Positions 26,228-35,073 are shown, counted from the stretch's first letter. The stretch is DNA of 64,000 bases from Pseudomonas haemolytica (GCF_009659625.1 NZ_VOIW01000001.1:744001-808000); one strand, 5' to 3'. Translations and numbers: made by a program. The notes: a model not told the origin generated them from the sequence alone.

Positions 26228-27376
26228 TTACTCCCCTTGACCAGCAGCGGCAGCGGGCGCTGCAGCAGTACCGGCGGGTTTAGCGTTGTCAGCGTCCTTG
26301 ACCTTGACTTCGATGCCCGGCTTGATGAATTGCAGGCCCTCGGTGATCACACGGTCACCGGCGTCCAGGCCTTTTTCCACCAGCCAGTAGGCGCCGGAAG
26401 TACGGTTGGCAACCAGGACGCGTTGCTCGACCTTGTTGTCCTTGTTCACGATCAACGCCGTCGGGATGCCCTTGAGGTCACGGGTCACGCCTTGTTGCGG
26501 CGCGAGAATGGCCTTGCTGTTCACGCCGGCTTGCAGCTGGGCGTGCACGAACATCCCGGGCAGCAGGGTGTGGTCAGGGTTCGGGAACACGGCGCGCAGG
26601 GTCACGGAACCGGTAGTCTGGTCGACCGACACTTCCGAGAACTCAAGCTTGCCGTCCTGGGCGTAGGGCGTGCCGTCTTCCAGGGTCAGCTTGACCTTGG
26701 CAGCGTTTTCGCCGGCTTTCTCCAGTTGGCCACTTGCAAGGTCGCGGCGCAGTTTCAGCATTTCCGCCGAGGACTGCGTGACGTCAACGTAGATCGGGTC
26801 CAGTTGCTGGATCACGGCCATGGCATCGGCCTGGCCATTGCTGACCAGTGCGCCTTCGGTCACCGAAGAGCGGCCAATGCGCCCGGAGATCGGCGCGAAC
26901 ACTTTGGTATAGCGCACGTTGATCTGGGCGGTTTGAACGTTTGCTTCGGCGGTCATGCGGTTGGCGACGGCAGTGTCGTATTCCTGACGGCTGACGGCTT
27001 GCTCATCGACCAATTGCTTGTAGCGGTCGCTGATGGACTTGGTCTGGGTCAGGCTGGCTTGGGCGCTTTTCAGGGTGGCGTCATACACCGACGGGTCGAT
27101 CTGGTAGAGCTGTTGCCCTTCCTTCACGTCCGCACCTTCCTTGAACAGGCGCTTGAGAATGATGCCGTTGACCTGAGGCCGGACTTCCGCGATGCGGTAG
27201 GCCGTGGTGCGGCCTGGCAGCTCGGTGGTCAGGGTGAAGGCTTGCGGTTGAATGGTGACCACGCCGACCTGAGGGGTTTGAGCGGGCGGTGCCGCTTCTT
27301 CCTTTTTACATCCGCTGAGCAGCGATGCCAGGGCGACGGCAGTGACCAGAGCGGTAACAGCTGGCTTAAGTTGCAT
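26228..27376 (-). CDS. emhA: RND efflux periplasmic adaptor lipoprotein (EmhA/TtgA/MexA type)
   Basis: The 382-residue adaptor begins MQLKPAVTALVTAVALASLL with a lipobox LLSGC. Membrane-fusion-protein features follow: ELPGRTTAYRIAEVRPQVNG, LFKEGADVKEGQQLYQIDPS and a coiled-coil hairpin with AQASLTQTKSISDRYKQL. It bridges EmhB and EmhC. The ATG at 27376 is chosen because it starts the signal peptide; an upstream in-frame start at 27436 adds 20 unlike residues. It is transcribed from a promoter overlapping the EmhR operator. Confidence 0.94.
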   Translation of the reverse strand: MQLKPAVTALVTAVALASLLSGCKKEEAAPPAQTPQVGVVTIQPQAFTLTTELPGRTTAYRIAEVRPQVNGIILKRLFKEGADVKEGQQLYQIDPSVYDATLKSAQASLTQTKSISDRYKQLVDEQAVSRQEYDTAVANRMTAEANVQTAQINVRYTKVFAPISGRIGRSSVTEGALVSNGQADAMAVIQQLDPIYVDVTQSSAEMLKLRRDLASGQLEKAGENAAKVKLTLEDGTPYAQDGKLEFSEVSVDQTTGSVTLRAVFPNPDHTLLPGMFVHAQLQAGVNSKAILAPQQGVTRDLKGIPTALIVNKDNKVEQRVLVANRTSGAYWLVEKGLDAGDRVITEGLQFIKPGIEVKVKDADNAKPAGTAAAPAAAAGQGE

Positions 27377-27444
27377 GAAGATCCTCGGGTCAGGCGCGCA
27401 GAGTGCGCACAAGAAGTGTGGAAGGGTAAAAAACAAGCGGTGAG

Positions 27445-27496
27445 TGGATAAGTAGCTTGCTACGCAATATACTTACGTTCATGGTTGTTTGTAAAC
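27445..27496. promoter_or_regulatory. EmhR/TtgR operator with overlapping divergent promoters
   Basis: The segment 27467-27496 read on the minus strand contains TTTACAAACAACCATGAACG followed by TAAGTATA, closely like the TtgR operator of P. putida. On the minus strand TTTACA (27490-27495) and TATATT (27466-27471), spaced 18 bp, form the emhA promoter. On the plus strand TGGATA (27445-27450) and TATACT (27468-27473), spaced 17 bp, could drive emhR. A bound repressor would cover both. Confidence 0.75.
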
Positions 27497-27641
27497 TCTT
27501 GACAGGCTGCGTGGAATATTGACAAAGCAGCACCGTAAGCCTCGATTCTAGTACGTTCGGCGCCCATGACGGCGTCGTCCCACAATTATTCAGATGATGG
27601 TCAAGTACCATCCACAGTGTCCCGATTGAGGTTTTACTGCC

Positions 27642-28274
27642 ATGGTTCGTCGCACCAAAGAGGAAGCTCAGGAAACGCGCAGCCAGATTCTGCAAGCCGC
27701 CGAGCAGGCTTTCTATGATCGCGGTGTCGCGCGGACCACCCTGGCGGACATCGCCGCGCTGGCCGGCGTGACACGCGGGGCTATCTACTGGCATTTCAGC
27801 AATAAGGCCGACTTGCTCCAGGCGCTGCTCGACACGTTGCACGAGCCGCTGGACGAACTGGCCCGGGCAAGTGAAAGCGAGGATGAGGTCGACCCGCTGG
27901 GCTGTATGCGCAAATTGCTGATTCATCTCTACCATGAAGTGGCCCTGGACCCGAAAACCCGGCGCATCAACGAGATTCTGTTTCATAAGTGCGAGTTCAC
28001 CGATGAAATGTGTGACATGCGCCGCCAACGCCAGACCCACAGTCTTGAATGCAACCTGCGCATCGGCTTGACGTTGCGTAACGCGGTCCATCGCGGGCAA
28101 CTTCCAGAAACGCTCGATACCACCCGCGGGGCCGTATGTATCCATGCCTTTATCCACGGTTTGATCGGCCAGTGGCTGCTGGTGCCTGACAGTTTTCAAC
28201 TGCATCAGGACGCCGAGCGCTGGGCTGATATAGGGCTGGACATGCTGCGCCTGAGCCCCAGCCTGCGCAATTGA
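27642..28274 (+). CDS. emhR: TetR-family repressor of the EmhABC pump
   Basis: The 210-residue protein has an N-terminal TetR HTH ([20 protein letters not shown], then [20 protein letters not shown]) and a ligand-binding domain like TtgR, with [18 protein letters not shown]. TtgR/EmhR repress their own gene and the divergent efflux operon, and release DNA when drugs or plant phenolics bind. The gene is divergent from emhA across a 265-bp region carrying a conserved operator. The long leader (about 160 bases from the predicted start) is unexplained. Confidence 0.94.
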   Translation: MVRRTKEEAQETRSQILQAAEQAFYDRGVARTTLADIAALAGVTRGAIYWHFSNKADLLQALLDTLHEPLDELARASESEDEVDPLGCMRKLLIHLYHEVALDPKTRRINEILFHKCEFTDEMCDMRRQRQTHSLECNLRIGLTLRNAVHRGQLPETLDTTRGAVCIHAFIHGLIGQWLLVPDSFQLHQDAERWADIGLDMLRLSPSLRN

Positions 28275-28467
28275 GACAAAATGCGTAATTGCGTCCAGTT
28301 GTGTCAATAGTAAAGACCAGAGACAGCCAATCGTCCCTTTGCCTGATTGGCGGGGTGACTTTATATACGGGCTGGCCTGCGGTTGATAGGTAGTTGGCTA
28401 AGTATTTTGTAGCGATATTGTTGCGGTTCTGTGAAGCAATGTTTCCAAGGGCCTATACACAGACAAA

Positions 28468-28500
28468 AATGCGGGAGGGGGCTTGCCCCCCTCCCGCATT
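28468..28500. terminator. REP-derived strong hairpin at the end of the arsR-MFS-xenB operon
   Basis: AATGCGGGAGGGGG (28468-28481) pairs fully with CCCCCTCCCGCATT (28487-28500). On the minus strand the stem is followed by a T-rich tract, so it can terminate the xenB transcript. The GGGAGGGGGCTTGC core links it to the REP family of this window. Confidence 0.75.
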
Positions 28501-28515
28501 GTTTTGCGGATCGCG

Positions 28516-29571
28516 TTAGATCGCCAGCGTCGGGTAATCGATATAACCCACCGGGCCTTTACCGTAGAAGGTCTCCGGGTGCGGCTCGTTCAGCGGTGCA
28601 TCAGCTTTCAAGCGCGCCGGCAGGTCCGGGTTGGCAATGAAGGGTATGCCGAAGGCCACCGCATCCGCCTTACCCGCCGCCAGCCAAGCGTTGGCGCTGT
28701 CTTTGGTGAAGCGTTCGTTGGCGATGTACGGGCCGCCGAAGGCTTTTTTCAGTTGTGGGCCGAGGCTATCCGCGCCTTCTTTTTCACGGGAGCAGATGAA
28801 GGCGATGCCGCGCTTGCCCAGTTCACTGGCAACGTAGGTGAAGGTTTCGGCCAGGTTGGCGTCGCCCATGTCGTGGGCGTCGGCACGCGGTGCCAGGTGC
28901 ACGCCTACCCGGCCGGCACCCCAGACTTCAATCGCAGCGTCGGTCACCTCCAGCAGCAGGCGCGCACGGTTCTCCAGGGAACCGCCGTAGTTGTCGGTGC
29001 GCTGGTTGGTGCTGCTTTGCAGGAATTGGTCGAGCAGGTAGCCGTTGGCGCCGTGGATTTCCACACCGTCAAAGCCTGCGGCCTTGGCGTTTTCTGCACC
29101 TACGCGGTAAGCGTCGACGATGTCGGCGATTTCAGCGGTTTCCAGGGCGCGCGGGGTAGGGTAGTCGGCCAACGGGCGCACCAGGCTGACGTGGCCTTTG
29201 GCCTGAATCGCGCTGGGTGCCACCGGGGTTTCGCCGTCCAGATAGGATTCATGGGAGGTCCGGCCGACGTGCCACAGTTGCAGGAAAATCTTGCCGCCCG
29301 CGCCATGCACGGCCTTGGTGATGTTGGCCCAGCCGCGCACCTGGTCGTTGGACCAGATACCCGGGGTGTCCGGGTAGCCGACGCCCATAGGCGTCACAGA
29401 GGTGGCTTCGCTGAGGATCAGCCCGGCGGAGGCGCGTTGCACGTAGTACTCGGCCATCAGCGCATTGGGCACACGACCGGCATCCGCGCGGCAGCGGGTC
29501 AGCGGCGCCATGATGATGCGGTTCGACAGTTCCAGGTCGCCCAGTTTGATCGGATCGAAAATAGTCGTCAT
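28516..29571 (-). CDS. xenB: Old yellow enzyme family reductase (XenB/NemA type)
   Basis: The 351-residue flavoprotein begins MTTIFDPIKLGDLELSNRII and has the FMN-barrel motifs of old yellow enzymes: MAPLTRCRA, IFLQLWHVGRTSHESYL, FDGVEIHGANGYLLDQFLQ and STNQRTDNYGGSLENRARL. The ANGYLLDQF region supplies the substrate-binding His/Asn. Such enzymes use NADPH to reduce activated alkenes, nitro-aromatics and nitrate esters. The gene lies 28 bp after the MFS gene and is the last of a three-gene unit whose order matches the xenB region of P. aeruginosa. NemA is the alternative name. Confidence 0.9.
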   Translation of the reverse strand: MTTIFDPIKLGDLELSNRIIMAPLTRCRADAGRVPNALMAEYYVQRASAGLILSEATSVTPMGVGYPDTPGIWSNDQVRGWANITKAVHGAGGKIFLQLWHVGRTSHESYLDGETPVAPSAIQAKGHVSLVRPLADYPTPRALETAEIADIVDAYRVGAENAKAAGFDGVEIHGANGYLLDQFLQSSTNQRTDNYGGSLENRARLLLEVTDAAIEVWGAGRVGVHLAPRADAHDMGDANLAETFTYVASELGKRGIAFICSREKEGADSLGPQLKKAFGGPYIANERFTKDSANAWLAAGKADAVAFGIPFIANPDLPARLKADAPLNEPHPETFYGKGPVGYIDYPTLAI

Positions 29572-29599
29572 GGGGAAAACACCTTTCTCTTTAAGTTGA

Positions 29600-30766
29600 T
29601 CAGTTGGTCGCGGGGGCCAGGTCGGCATTGCCGCTCTGACGGAAAGTAATCAGGGTCACCAGTAGGGCCAGAATCGCCAGGGCCGCCGCGGCCAATGGCA
29701 CGCTGGTCAGGCCGAAACCGTGGGCAATCACGCTGCCGCCGACCCAGGCGCCGAGGGCATTGCCGATATTGAAGGCGCCGATGTTGAGGGTGGACACCAG
29801 GTTTGGCGCGGCCTTGCCGAAGGTCACCACGTTGATCTGCAGCGCCGGTACGGCGGCAAACGAGGCGGTGGCCCACAGGAACAGGGTAATTTCGGTGGGG
29901 ATTACCGCGACGCTGGTCCAGGACAGGACGGTGGAGACCACCGCCATGCTGATGAACACGCCGATCAGGGTGGCCGCCAGGCGCTTGTCCGCCAGCTTGC
30001 CGCCGATGATGTTGCCCACGGTCAGGCCCAGGCCGATCAGCAGTAGGGTCCAGGTCACGCCCTTGGGCGACACGCCGGTGACATCGCCGAGCAACGGTGC
30101 GACGTAGGTAAAGAGAGTGAACATGGAGGCGGCGAACAACGCCGTCATGCTCAGCGACAACCAGATGCCGGCACCCTTGAGGGCTGCCAGTTCGGCACGC
30201 ATGTCGAGTTTTTCTTCGTCGCGCTTGGCCGGCAGGAAGCGGATCAGGCCGATCAAGGCGATCACGCCGATCACGGTCACCGCCCAGAAGGTCGAGCGCC
30301 AGCCGGCTTCCTGGCCCAGTGCGGTACCCAGCGGCACGCCGAGTACGTTGGCCAGGGTCAGGCCGGTGAACATCAAGGCCACGGCCGAAGCGCGCTTGTT
30401 GGCCGGTACCAGGTTGGCCGCTACCACTGAACCAATCCCAAAGAATGCACCGTGGCACAGCGCAGTGACGACGCGCGCAAACATCAGCACGTTGTAGTCA
30501 CTGGCCAGGGCACAGAGCAGGTTGCCGACAATAAAGATGCCCATCAACGCTACCAGGGCGGCCTTGCGTGGCAGCTTGGCGGTGGCCAGTGCCATGAACG
30601 GCGCGCCGATGGCCACGCCCAGGGCGTAGCCGGTAACCAGCCAGCCGGCGCCGGGAATCGACACGCCCAGATCCGCGGCCACATCGGGCAACAAGCCCAT
30701 GATGACGAACTCGGTGGTGCCGATGGCGAAGGCGCTCAGGGCCAGTATGAGTAGCGAGAGGGGCAT
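29600..30766 (-). CDS. MFS transporter, AraJ/arabinose-efflux-permease type
   Basis: The 388-residue protein has about 12 transmembrane spans and DHA1-type features, including the opening SLLILALSAFAIGTTEFVIM and a conserved ITEFGTTEF-like first span. A typical RXXXLV-like cytoplasmic turn ATAKLPRKAALVALMG follows span 2. It probably exports an electrophile or quinone-like compound. It starts 14 bp after arsR and lies 28 bp before xenB, so it is co-transcribed with both. The substrate is unknown. Confidence 0.87.
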   Translation of the reverse strand: MPLSLLILALSAFAIGTTEFVIMGLLPDVAADLGVSIPGAGWLVTGYALGVAIGAPFMALATAKLPRKAALVALMGIFIVGNLLCALASDYNVLMFARVVTALCHGAFFGIGSVVAANLVPANKRASAVALMFTGLTLANVLGVPLGTALGQEAGWRSTFWAVTVIGVIALIGLIRFLPAKRDEEKLDMRAELAALKGAGIWLSLSMTALFAASMFTLFTYVAPLLGDVTGVSPKGVTWTLLLIGLGLTVGNIIGGKLADKRLAATLIGVFISMAVVSTVLSWTSVAVIPTEITLFLWATASFAAVPALQINVVTFGKAAPNLVSTLNIGAFNIGNALGAWVGGSVIAHGFGLTSVPLAAAALAILALLVTLITFRQSGNADLAPATN

Positions 30767-30780
30767 TGACGTTTCCTTTA

Positions 30781-31107
30781 TTACAGCGGTGCGCTCATAT
30801 CGGCGCTGAGTTCAGTGGTGAGCGCCGCGAGAAAGGCTTGGATCACTTCCTCGTTGCGCTTGAAAAAGTGCCATTGCCCGGCCTTCTGGCTGCTGATCAA
30901 CCCGGCGCGTTGCAAGGTGGCCAGGTGGGCCGACACGGTCGACTGGGACAAGCCGCAGCGCTGGTCGATCTGCCCGGCGCAGATGCCGTATTCGTGGTTG
31001 TGCAGTTGCTCGGGGAATTGCACCTTCGGGTCTTTCAGCCAGGTGAGGATGTCTCGTCGTACTGGGTGCGCCAGGGCTTTTATTATTTCGTCGAGGTCAA
31101 TGGACAT
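30781..31107 (-). CDS. ArsR-family transcriptional regulator controlling the MFS-xenB operon
   Basis: The 108-residue protein is a single winged-helix domain: DLDEIIKALAHPVRRDILTW, then CGLSQSTVSAHLATLQRAGL as recognition helix and QKAGQWHFFKRN as wing. It lacks the metal-binding CxC of arsenic sensors. Two cysteines, Cys43 and Cys51 in the YGICAGQIDQRCGL segment, flank the HTH and could sense electrophiles or oxidants, which would suit a reductase operon. It is first in the operon and faces a region with large inverted repeats, implying autoregulation. Confidence 0.87.
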   Translation of the reverse strand: MSIDLDEIIKALAHPVRRDILTWLKDPKVQFPEQLHNHEYGICAGQIDQRCGLSQSTVSAHLATLQRAGLISSQKAGQWHFFKRNEEVIQAFLAALTTELSADMSAPL

Positions 31108-31130
31108 GGCAGTTGCTCGGTGTCGTAAAA

Positions 31131-31232
31131 CGTTATATCGCGATGAGGCGAACTTTAAATCGTTATATTCCGATATACCAATATGATTTTGGTCTTAGCT
31201 CAAGCCGATTAGGTATATCGGGTTATAACGAT
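31131..31232. promoter_or_regulatory. Inverted operator copies between arsR and acpH
   Basis: ATCGTTATATTCCGATAT at 31159-31176 and ATATCGGGTTATAACGAT at 31215-31232 are inverted copies matching at 16 of 18 positions, 38 bp apart. A shorter CGTTATATCG lies at 31131-31140, closest to arsR. The second large copy ends 29 bp before the acpH ATG. They are likely binding sites of the ArsR-family regulator and may allow looping. Confidence 0.72.
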
Positions 31233-31261
31233 ACGTTGATGGCAGTGTTAGACTGCGCGCC

Positions 31262-31846
31262 ATGAATTATCTCGCACATCTGCACCTGGGCGGCCAACTT
31301 CCTGCGCAACTGCTGGGCAGCCTCTATGGCGATTTCGTCAAAGGCCGCCTGCAGGGCCAGTTCAACCCGCAAATCGAAGCGGCGATCCAGCTGCATCGCT
31401 CAATCGATCGTTTCACCGACAGCCACCCGTTGGTCGGCGCGGCGTTGTCGCGCTTCAGCCTGACCCGCAGGCGCTATGCCGGGATCGTCCTCGACGTATT
31501 CTTTGACCACTGCCTGGCGCGGGATTGGGCGCTGTATGCCGACCAGCCCTTGGAGCAATTCACCTCCCAGGTGTACCGCGTGCTGGCGGCCGAACCCACG
31601 CTGCCGGGCCGCCTGGCGCAGATTGCGCCGTATATGGCAGCGGATGATTGGCTGGGCTCTTACCGCGAGTTCGCGGTGATGGATCAGGTGTTGCGCGGGA
31701 TTTCGCGGCGGCTGACGCAGCCTCAGGAGTTGGGGCAGGCGATGCAGGAGTTGCGGGTGTTGTATGAGCCGCTGAGTGAAGACTTCCGGATCTTCTACCC
31801 TGAACTGCAAGCCTTCGCGCATAACCACCTGAAAACACAAAGCTAA
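31262..31846 (+). CDS. acpH: Acyl carrier protein phosphodiesterase
   Basis: The 194-residue protein starts MNYLAHLHLG and shows the AcpH pattern: GSLYGDFVKGR, LHRSIDRFTDSHP and VLDVFFDHCLARDW, with His/Asp clusters that bind manganese in this HD-like fold. AcpH removes 4'-phosphopantetheine from holo-ACP. It is divergent from the arsR operon and followed at once by a REP pair, the first arm of which overlaps its stop codon. The regulatory sites upstream might link it to the ArsR regulator. Confidence 0.9.
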   Translation: MNYLAHLHLGGQLPAQLLGSLYGDFVKGRLQGQFNPQIEAAIQLHRSIDRFTDSHPLVGAALSRFSLTRRRYAGIVLDVFFDHCLARDWALYADQPLEQFTSQVYRVLAAEPTLPGRLAQIAPYMAADDWLGSYREFAVMDQVLRGISRRLTQPQELGQAMQELRVLYEPLSEDFRIFYPELQAFAHNHLKTQS

Positions 31847-31940
31847 ATGTGGGAGGGGGCTTGCTCCCGATTGCGGTGTGTCAGCCACCGCTGATGCTGG
31901 CTGATCCACTGCTATCGGGAGCAAGCCCCCTCCCACATTT
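31845..31940. repeat. REPIN-type inverted pair after acpH
   Basis: The 27 bases at 31845-31871 are the reverse complement of 31914-31940, with a 42-bp spacer. They share the core TGTGGGAGGGGGCTTGCTCC with the pair after pcaG. The first arm overlaps the acpH stop codon. Confidence 0.88.
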
Positions 31941-31956
31941 GAACGGTGTTCACATC

Positions 31957-32748
31957 TCAGGCTGCAAAAGCCGGTCGAGCATGCACTTGTTCCGTCTCCG
32001 CCAACGGCCCGAACAACGCCTTCTGCACCGCCTGCTGCGCCTGGAATGCCAACGCCGCACGCTCCTGCCCGGCGCAGGCAATCGGCTTGAGCACGTGAAT
32101 TTCCACATCGCTCTGGTCATTGGAAAACAGGCGCATCAGGTGCGAGAGCAAATCATCGTCGCCAATAAACGGTGCCAGTGAGTCCACCTGCCCATCGCGC
32201 AGATAACGGATCGCCACCGGTTGCAGCGACACCTGCGCATCAATCGCACTGGCCAGCAGACGCCCGTGGAACGTACGCAGGCTGCGCCCGTCAGTGGTGG
32301 TGCCTTCGGGGAACATCAGCAGCGGGTGCTGTTGCTCCAGATGGCGGGTCATCTGCTTGCGGATCAACTGGCTGTCACCCGAGCCGCGACGGATAAACAG
32401 GCTACCGGCCTTGGCCGCCAACCAGCCAGCCACCGGCCAGGTACGCACTTCGGCCTTGGACAAAAACGACATTGGCGTGACCATGCCCAGCAGCGGGATA
32501 TCCGTCCAGGACACGTGATTGCTCACCCACAACATCGGCGTTTGCGGCACCTCACCGTGCACCGTTACGCGAAAGGGCAGGGCATTGGTCAATCGCGCCA
32601 TAAAGAACCGCGACCAACGCTGGCGGCGCACCATCGAGTTAGCCACGCCCAGACGTTCGAACAGGCCGAACACACTGGCCATGCTCAACCCCAGCGCGAC
32701 CACCAGCAGTACTCGGGCGATGCGCCCATACACGCGCAGGCGGTTCAT
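31957..32748 (-). CDS. olsA: Lyso-ornithine lipid O-acyltransferase (PlsC family)
   Basis: The 263-residue membrane-associated acyltransferase has an N-terminal hydrophobic anchor (VLLVVALGLSMASVFGLF). The PlsC motifs follow: NHVSWTDIPLL (HX4D-like motif, with His and Asp) and LMFPEGTTTDG. OlsA acylates lyso-ornithine lipid to ornithine lipid. The ATG at 32748 overlaps the olsB stop by one base (TGATG), so coupling with OlsB is clear and supports this substrate over lysophosphatidate. Ornithine lipids often replace phospholipids under phosphate limitation. Confidence 0.88.
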   Translation of the reverse strand: MNRLRVYGRIARVLLVVALGLSMASVFGLFERLGVANSMVRRQRWSRFFMARLTNALPFRVTVHGEVPQTPMLWVSNHVSWTDIPLLGMVTPMSFLSKAEVRTWPVAGWLAAKAGSLFIRRGSGDSQLIRKQMTRHLEQQHPLLMFPEGTTTDGRSLRTFHGRLLASAIDAQVSLQPVAIRYLRDGQVDSLAPFIGDDDLLSHLMRLFSNDQSDVEIHVLKPIACAGQERAALAFQAQQAVQKALFGPLAETEQVHARPAFAA

Positions 32749-33503
32749 CACATGGCCGCCTTGAAGTGACGCGCGTAACGCGGGCACAGCTCATCGCGCT
32801 TGAGCAGGATGAACACGTCGGCCACCTGGAAATCTTCATCCCAGCACGGCTCGCCGCAGATCTTCGCGCCCAGGCGCATATAGGCCTTGAGCAGTGGCGG
32901 CATTTCCGCGATGACGTTGGATGGCAAGTCCAGGGCCGGCAGCGGTTTTTTCGGTTCGGCGCGCAGGTGTTCGTTGCACAAGTAACGCTCGCGCAGGCGT
33001 TGCATGATCGCGTGGGCCTGGATGCCGCCGTCGTGCATCGGGATGCTCGCGCAACCCATCAGGTAGCTGTAGCCGCCCTGGTTGAGCACCTCGGCCAACT
33101 CGCCCCACAACACCGCGATGGTGCCGCCATTACGGTAGGCCGGGTCGACGCAGGTACGGCCGATTTCCAGGATCGGGCCCTGCAGGTGCAACAAGCCATG
33201 CAGGCTGAATTCCTCTTCGCTGTAGAACCGGCCCAAGGTGCTGGCGGCCTGATGGTCGAGCAAACGGGTGGTGGCGACGAGTCGACCGCTGTTCAAATCC
33301 CGCACGCCGATGTGGCTGCAGTGAACATCATAGTCATCCATGTCCAGACCCAGTTCCGCGCCTTTCAGCTTGGCGTTGAACTCGCCGCTGAACACGTTGA
33401 ACCGCAGGGCCTGGGCTTCCTGCAACGCCTTGGCGCCAACCAGGCGTTCGGCTTGCAGGCGGCGTTCATTGCCGGTGTCGCTGATGCGGGCGATCTGAGT
33501 CAT
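32748..33503 (-). CDS. olsB: L-ornithine N(alpha)-acyltransferase
   Basis: The 251-residue protein belongs to the OlsB/GNAT-like family. It contains [51 protein letters not shown] and [11 protein letters not shown]. It transfers a 3-hydroxyacyl chain from ACP to ornithine, the first step in ornithine lipid synthesis. The ATG at 33503 ([11 protein letters not shown]) is used; an earlier in-frame start at 33527 adds eight unlike residues. It is followed directly by olsA. No Pho box was seen in the short upstream region by eye. Confidence 0.9.
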   Translation of the reverse strand: MTQIARISDTGNERRLQAERLVGAKALQEAQALRFNVFSGEFNAKLKGAELGLDMDDYDVHCSHIGVRDLNSGRLVATTRLLDHQAASTLGRFYSEEEFSLHGLLHLQGPILEIGRTCVDPAYRNGGTIAVLWGELAEVLNQGGYSYLMGCASIPMHDGGIQAHAIMQRLRERYLCNEHLRAEPKKPLPALDLPSNVIAEMPPLLKAYMRLGAKICGEPCWDEDFQVADVFILLKRDELCPRYARHFKAAM

Positions 33504-33688
33504 GGCGAGTCTCCGAGTGCCGGCCACGTTTCGGCCAGTCGACTTTGTTGTCCAAAGTCAGGCTATGTAGCCTCGGTGTCATCTCCATGAAGTTACGGTG
33601 ACGGTTGGATGACAGCCCCTATGTAGCAAATCTGTCATTGGCCTGCGCTAGGCTCGCGGGCTTGAATGCTCCCCTTGAGTTTGCGTCC

Positions 33689-34762
33689 ATGGTCCGTGGC
33701 TTGTTGTGCGTTGCCTTGTTGTTCATCACCGTTACCGCCCGCGCTGAAATCTGGCCCGAAAAGGATTGGGCCTTGGGCACGCCACTCGTCGGTCCCGCTG
33801 TCGATGCCCTGGATGCTTACGCCTTCCCGCCCCGCGACGACACTACCCGCAAAGGCATTCGCACCGACGCGCTGCTGGTTATTCGTGACGGTGAAATCAT
33901 CTACGAACGCTACGCCGCCCCCACCACCGCCAGCACGCCGCACTTGACCTGGTCGGTGAGCAAAAGCCTGATGGCCACGGTGCTCGGTGTGGCCTACGGC
34001 GAAAACCGCTTCAAATTGACTGACCCCGCCGCACGTTTTTATCCGCCGATGAAACAGCACCCCAAGGTGACCATGGCCGACCTCCTGCACTGGGCCTCGG
34101 GCCTGGACTGGCAGGAAGACTATGAATACGCGCCGTTGAAATCCTCGGTGGTGGCGATGCTCTACACCCGAGGCCGGGGCGATATGGGCGAGTTTGCCGC
34201 CGACAGCCAAGCCGTCGCCGCACCTGGCCAGGCCTTCCGTTACTCCAGCGGTGACAGCAACATCTTGTCCGCCGCCCTCAAAGGCATGCTCGGGCACAAG
34301 GCTTATATGACTTACCCGTGGGATGCGCTGTTCAAGCCGCTGGGCATTCGTAATGCGACCTGGGAAACCGATGCCGATGAGACTTTCGTCGCCTCGTCCT
34401 ACGCCTACCTCACCGCCCGGGATCTGGCGCGTGTCGGCCTGCTGATGGCACGTGACGGGCGCTGGGGTGAGCAGCAGTTGTTGCCCAAGGAGTGGGTGGC
34501 CTTCAATCGCCAGCCGTTCGACAAGTACAAAGCCGGCCAGGATGAAGCCGTGCCCGGTGGCCAATGGTGGCTCAACACGGGCACGCCCAGACCTTGGCCC
34601 GGTGCCCCCGCCGATACCTTCGCCGCTCTCGGGCACTGGGGCCAGGCGCTGTTTGTGATGCCCGATGAACACCTGGTAATCGTGCGCTACGGCGATGACC
34701 GCGATGGCAGCTACCGCCATAACGAACTGCTCAAGCGCGTGCTGGCGGCGGTGCAGCCATGA
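33689..34762 (+). CDS. Serine hydrolase of the beta-lactamase/6-aminohexanoate-dimer hydrolase class
   Basis: The 357-residue protein has a cleavable signal (LLCVALLFITVTARAE). The beta-lactamase family active-site motifs follow: TWSVSKSL with SxxK at 89-92, RYSSGDSNIL as the YxN-like motif, and a C-terminal GHWGQALFVMPDEH. The substrate may be an ester or amide in the periplasm; a true beta-lactamase is unlikely. The ATG at 33689 starts the signal peptide. The next gene overlaps it by four bases. Confidence 0.85.
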   Translation: MVRGLLCVALLFITVTARAEIWPEKDWALGTPLVGPAVDALDAYAFPPRDDTTRKGIRTDALLVIRDGEIIYERYAAPTTASTPHLTWSVSKSLMATVLGVAYGENRFKLTDPAARFYPPMKQHPKVTMADLLHWASGLDWQEDYEYAPLKSSVVAMLYTRGRGDMGEFAADSQAVAAPGQAFRYSSGDSNILSAALKGMLGHKAYMTYPWDALFKPLGIRNATWETDADETFVASSYAYLTARDLARVGLLMARDGRWGEQQLLPKEWVAFNRQPFDKYKAGQDEAVPGGQWWLNTGTPRPWPGAPADTFAALGHWGQALFVMPDEHLVIVRYGDDRDGSYRHNELLKRVLAAVQP

Positions 34763-35073
34763 TTCGCCGTCGACCGTTTACCAGTCTGTTTCTGCTGCTG
34801 GTGCTCGCCCTGCTGGGCTGGGTGTGGCATGAGCGCGTCAACCTGCAAGCCTTCCCCGACATCATCGCGGCGTACACAGCCAAGGAGTACTGCTCGTGCC
34901 GGTATGTGGAGAACAATCCGGCGGAGTATTGCCGTGGGTATGTGAAGCAGTACGTGCCGACCAGTGCGTTTATCGACAAGCCGGAACGCAGTGAAGTGAC
35001 GGCGAGTGGGTTGGGGCGTACGCATACGGCAAGGTGGTTGGGTGAACGGCAGGGCTGTCGTCTAACGCCCTGA
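34759..35073 (+). CDS. Small single-span membrane or secreted protein coupled to the serine hydrolase
   Basis: The 104-residue product has one N-terminal hydrophobic helix (LFLLLVLALLGWVWHERV) and an exported part with three closely placed cysteines (EYCSCRYVENN, EYCRGY) plus one near the C-terminus. These suggest disulfides. Its ATG overlaps the hydrolase stop (ATGA). It may be an accessory or modulator of the hydrolase; no domain is recognised. Confidence 0.75.
   Translation: MIRRRPFTSLFLLLVLALLGWVWHERVNLQAFPDIIAAYTAKEYCSCRYVENNPAEYCRGYVKQYVPTSAFIDKPERSEVTASGLGRTHTARWLGERQGCRLTP

Noticed and set aside
26024..27451. A 475-codon open frame opposite emhA
   Set aside because: It spans the emhB-emhA junction antisense to both and shows no recognisable domain.
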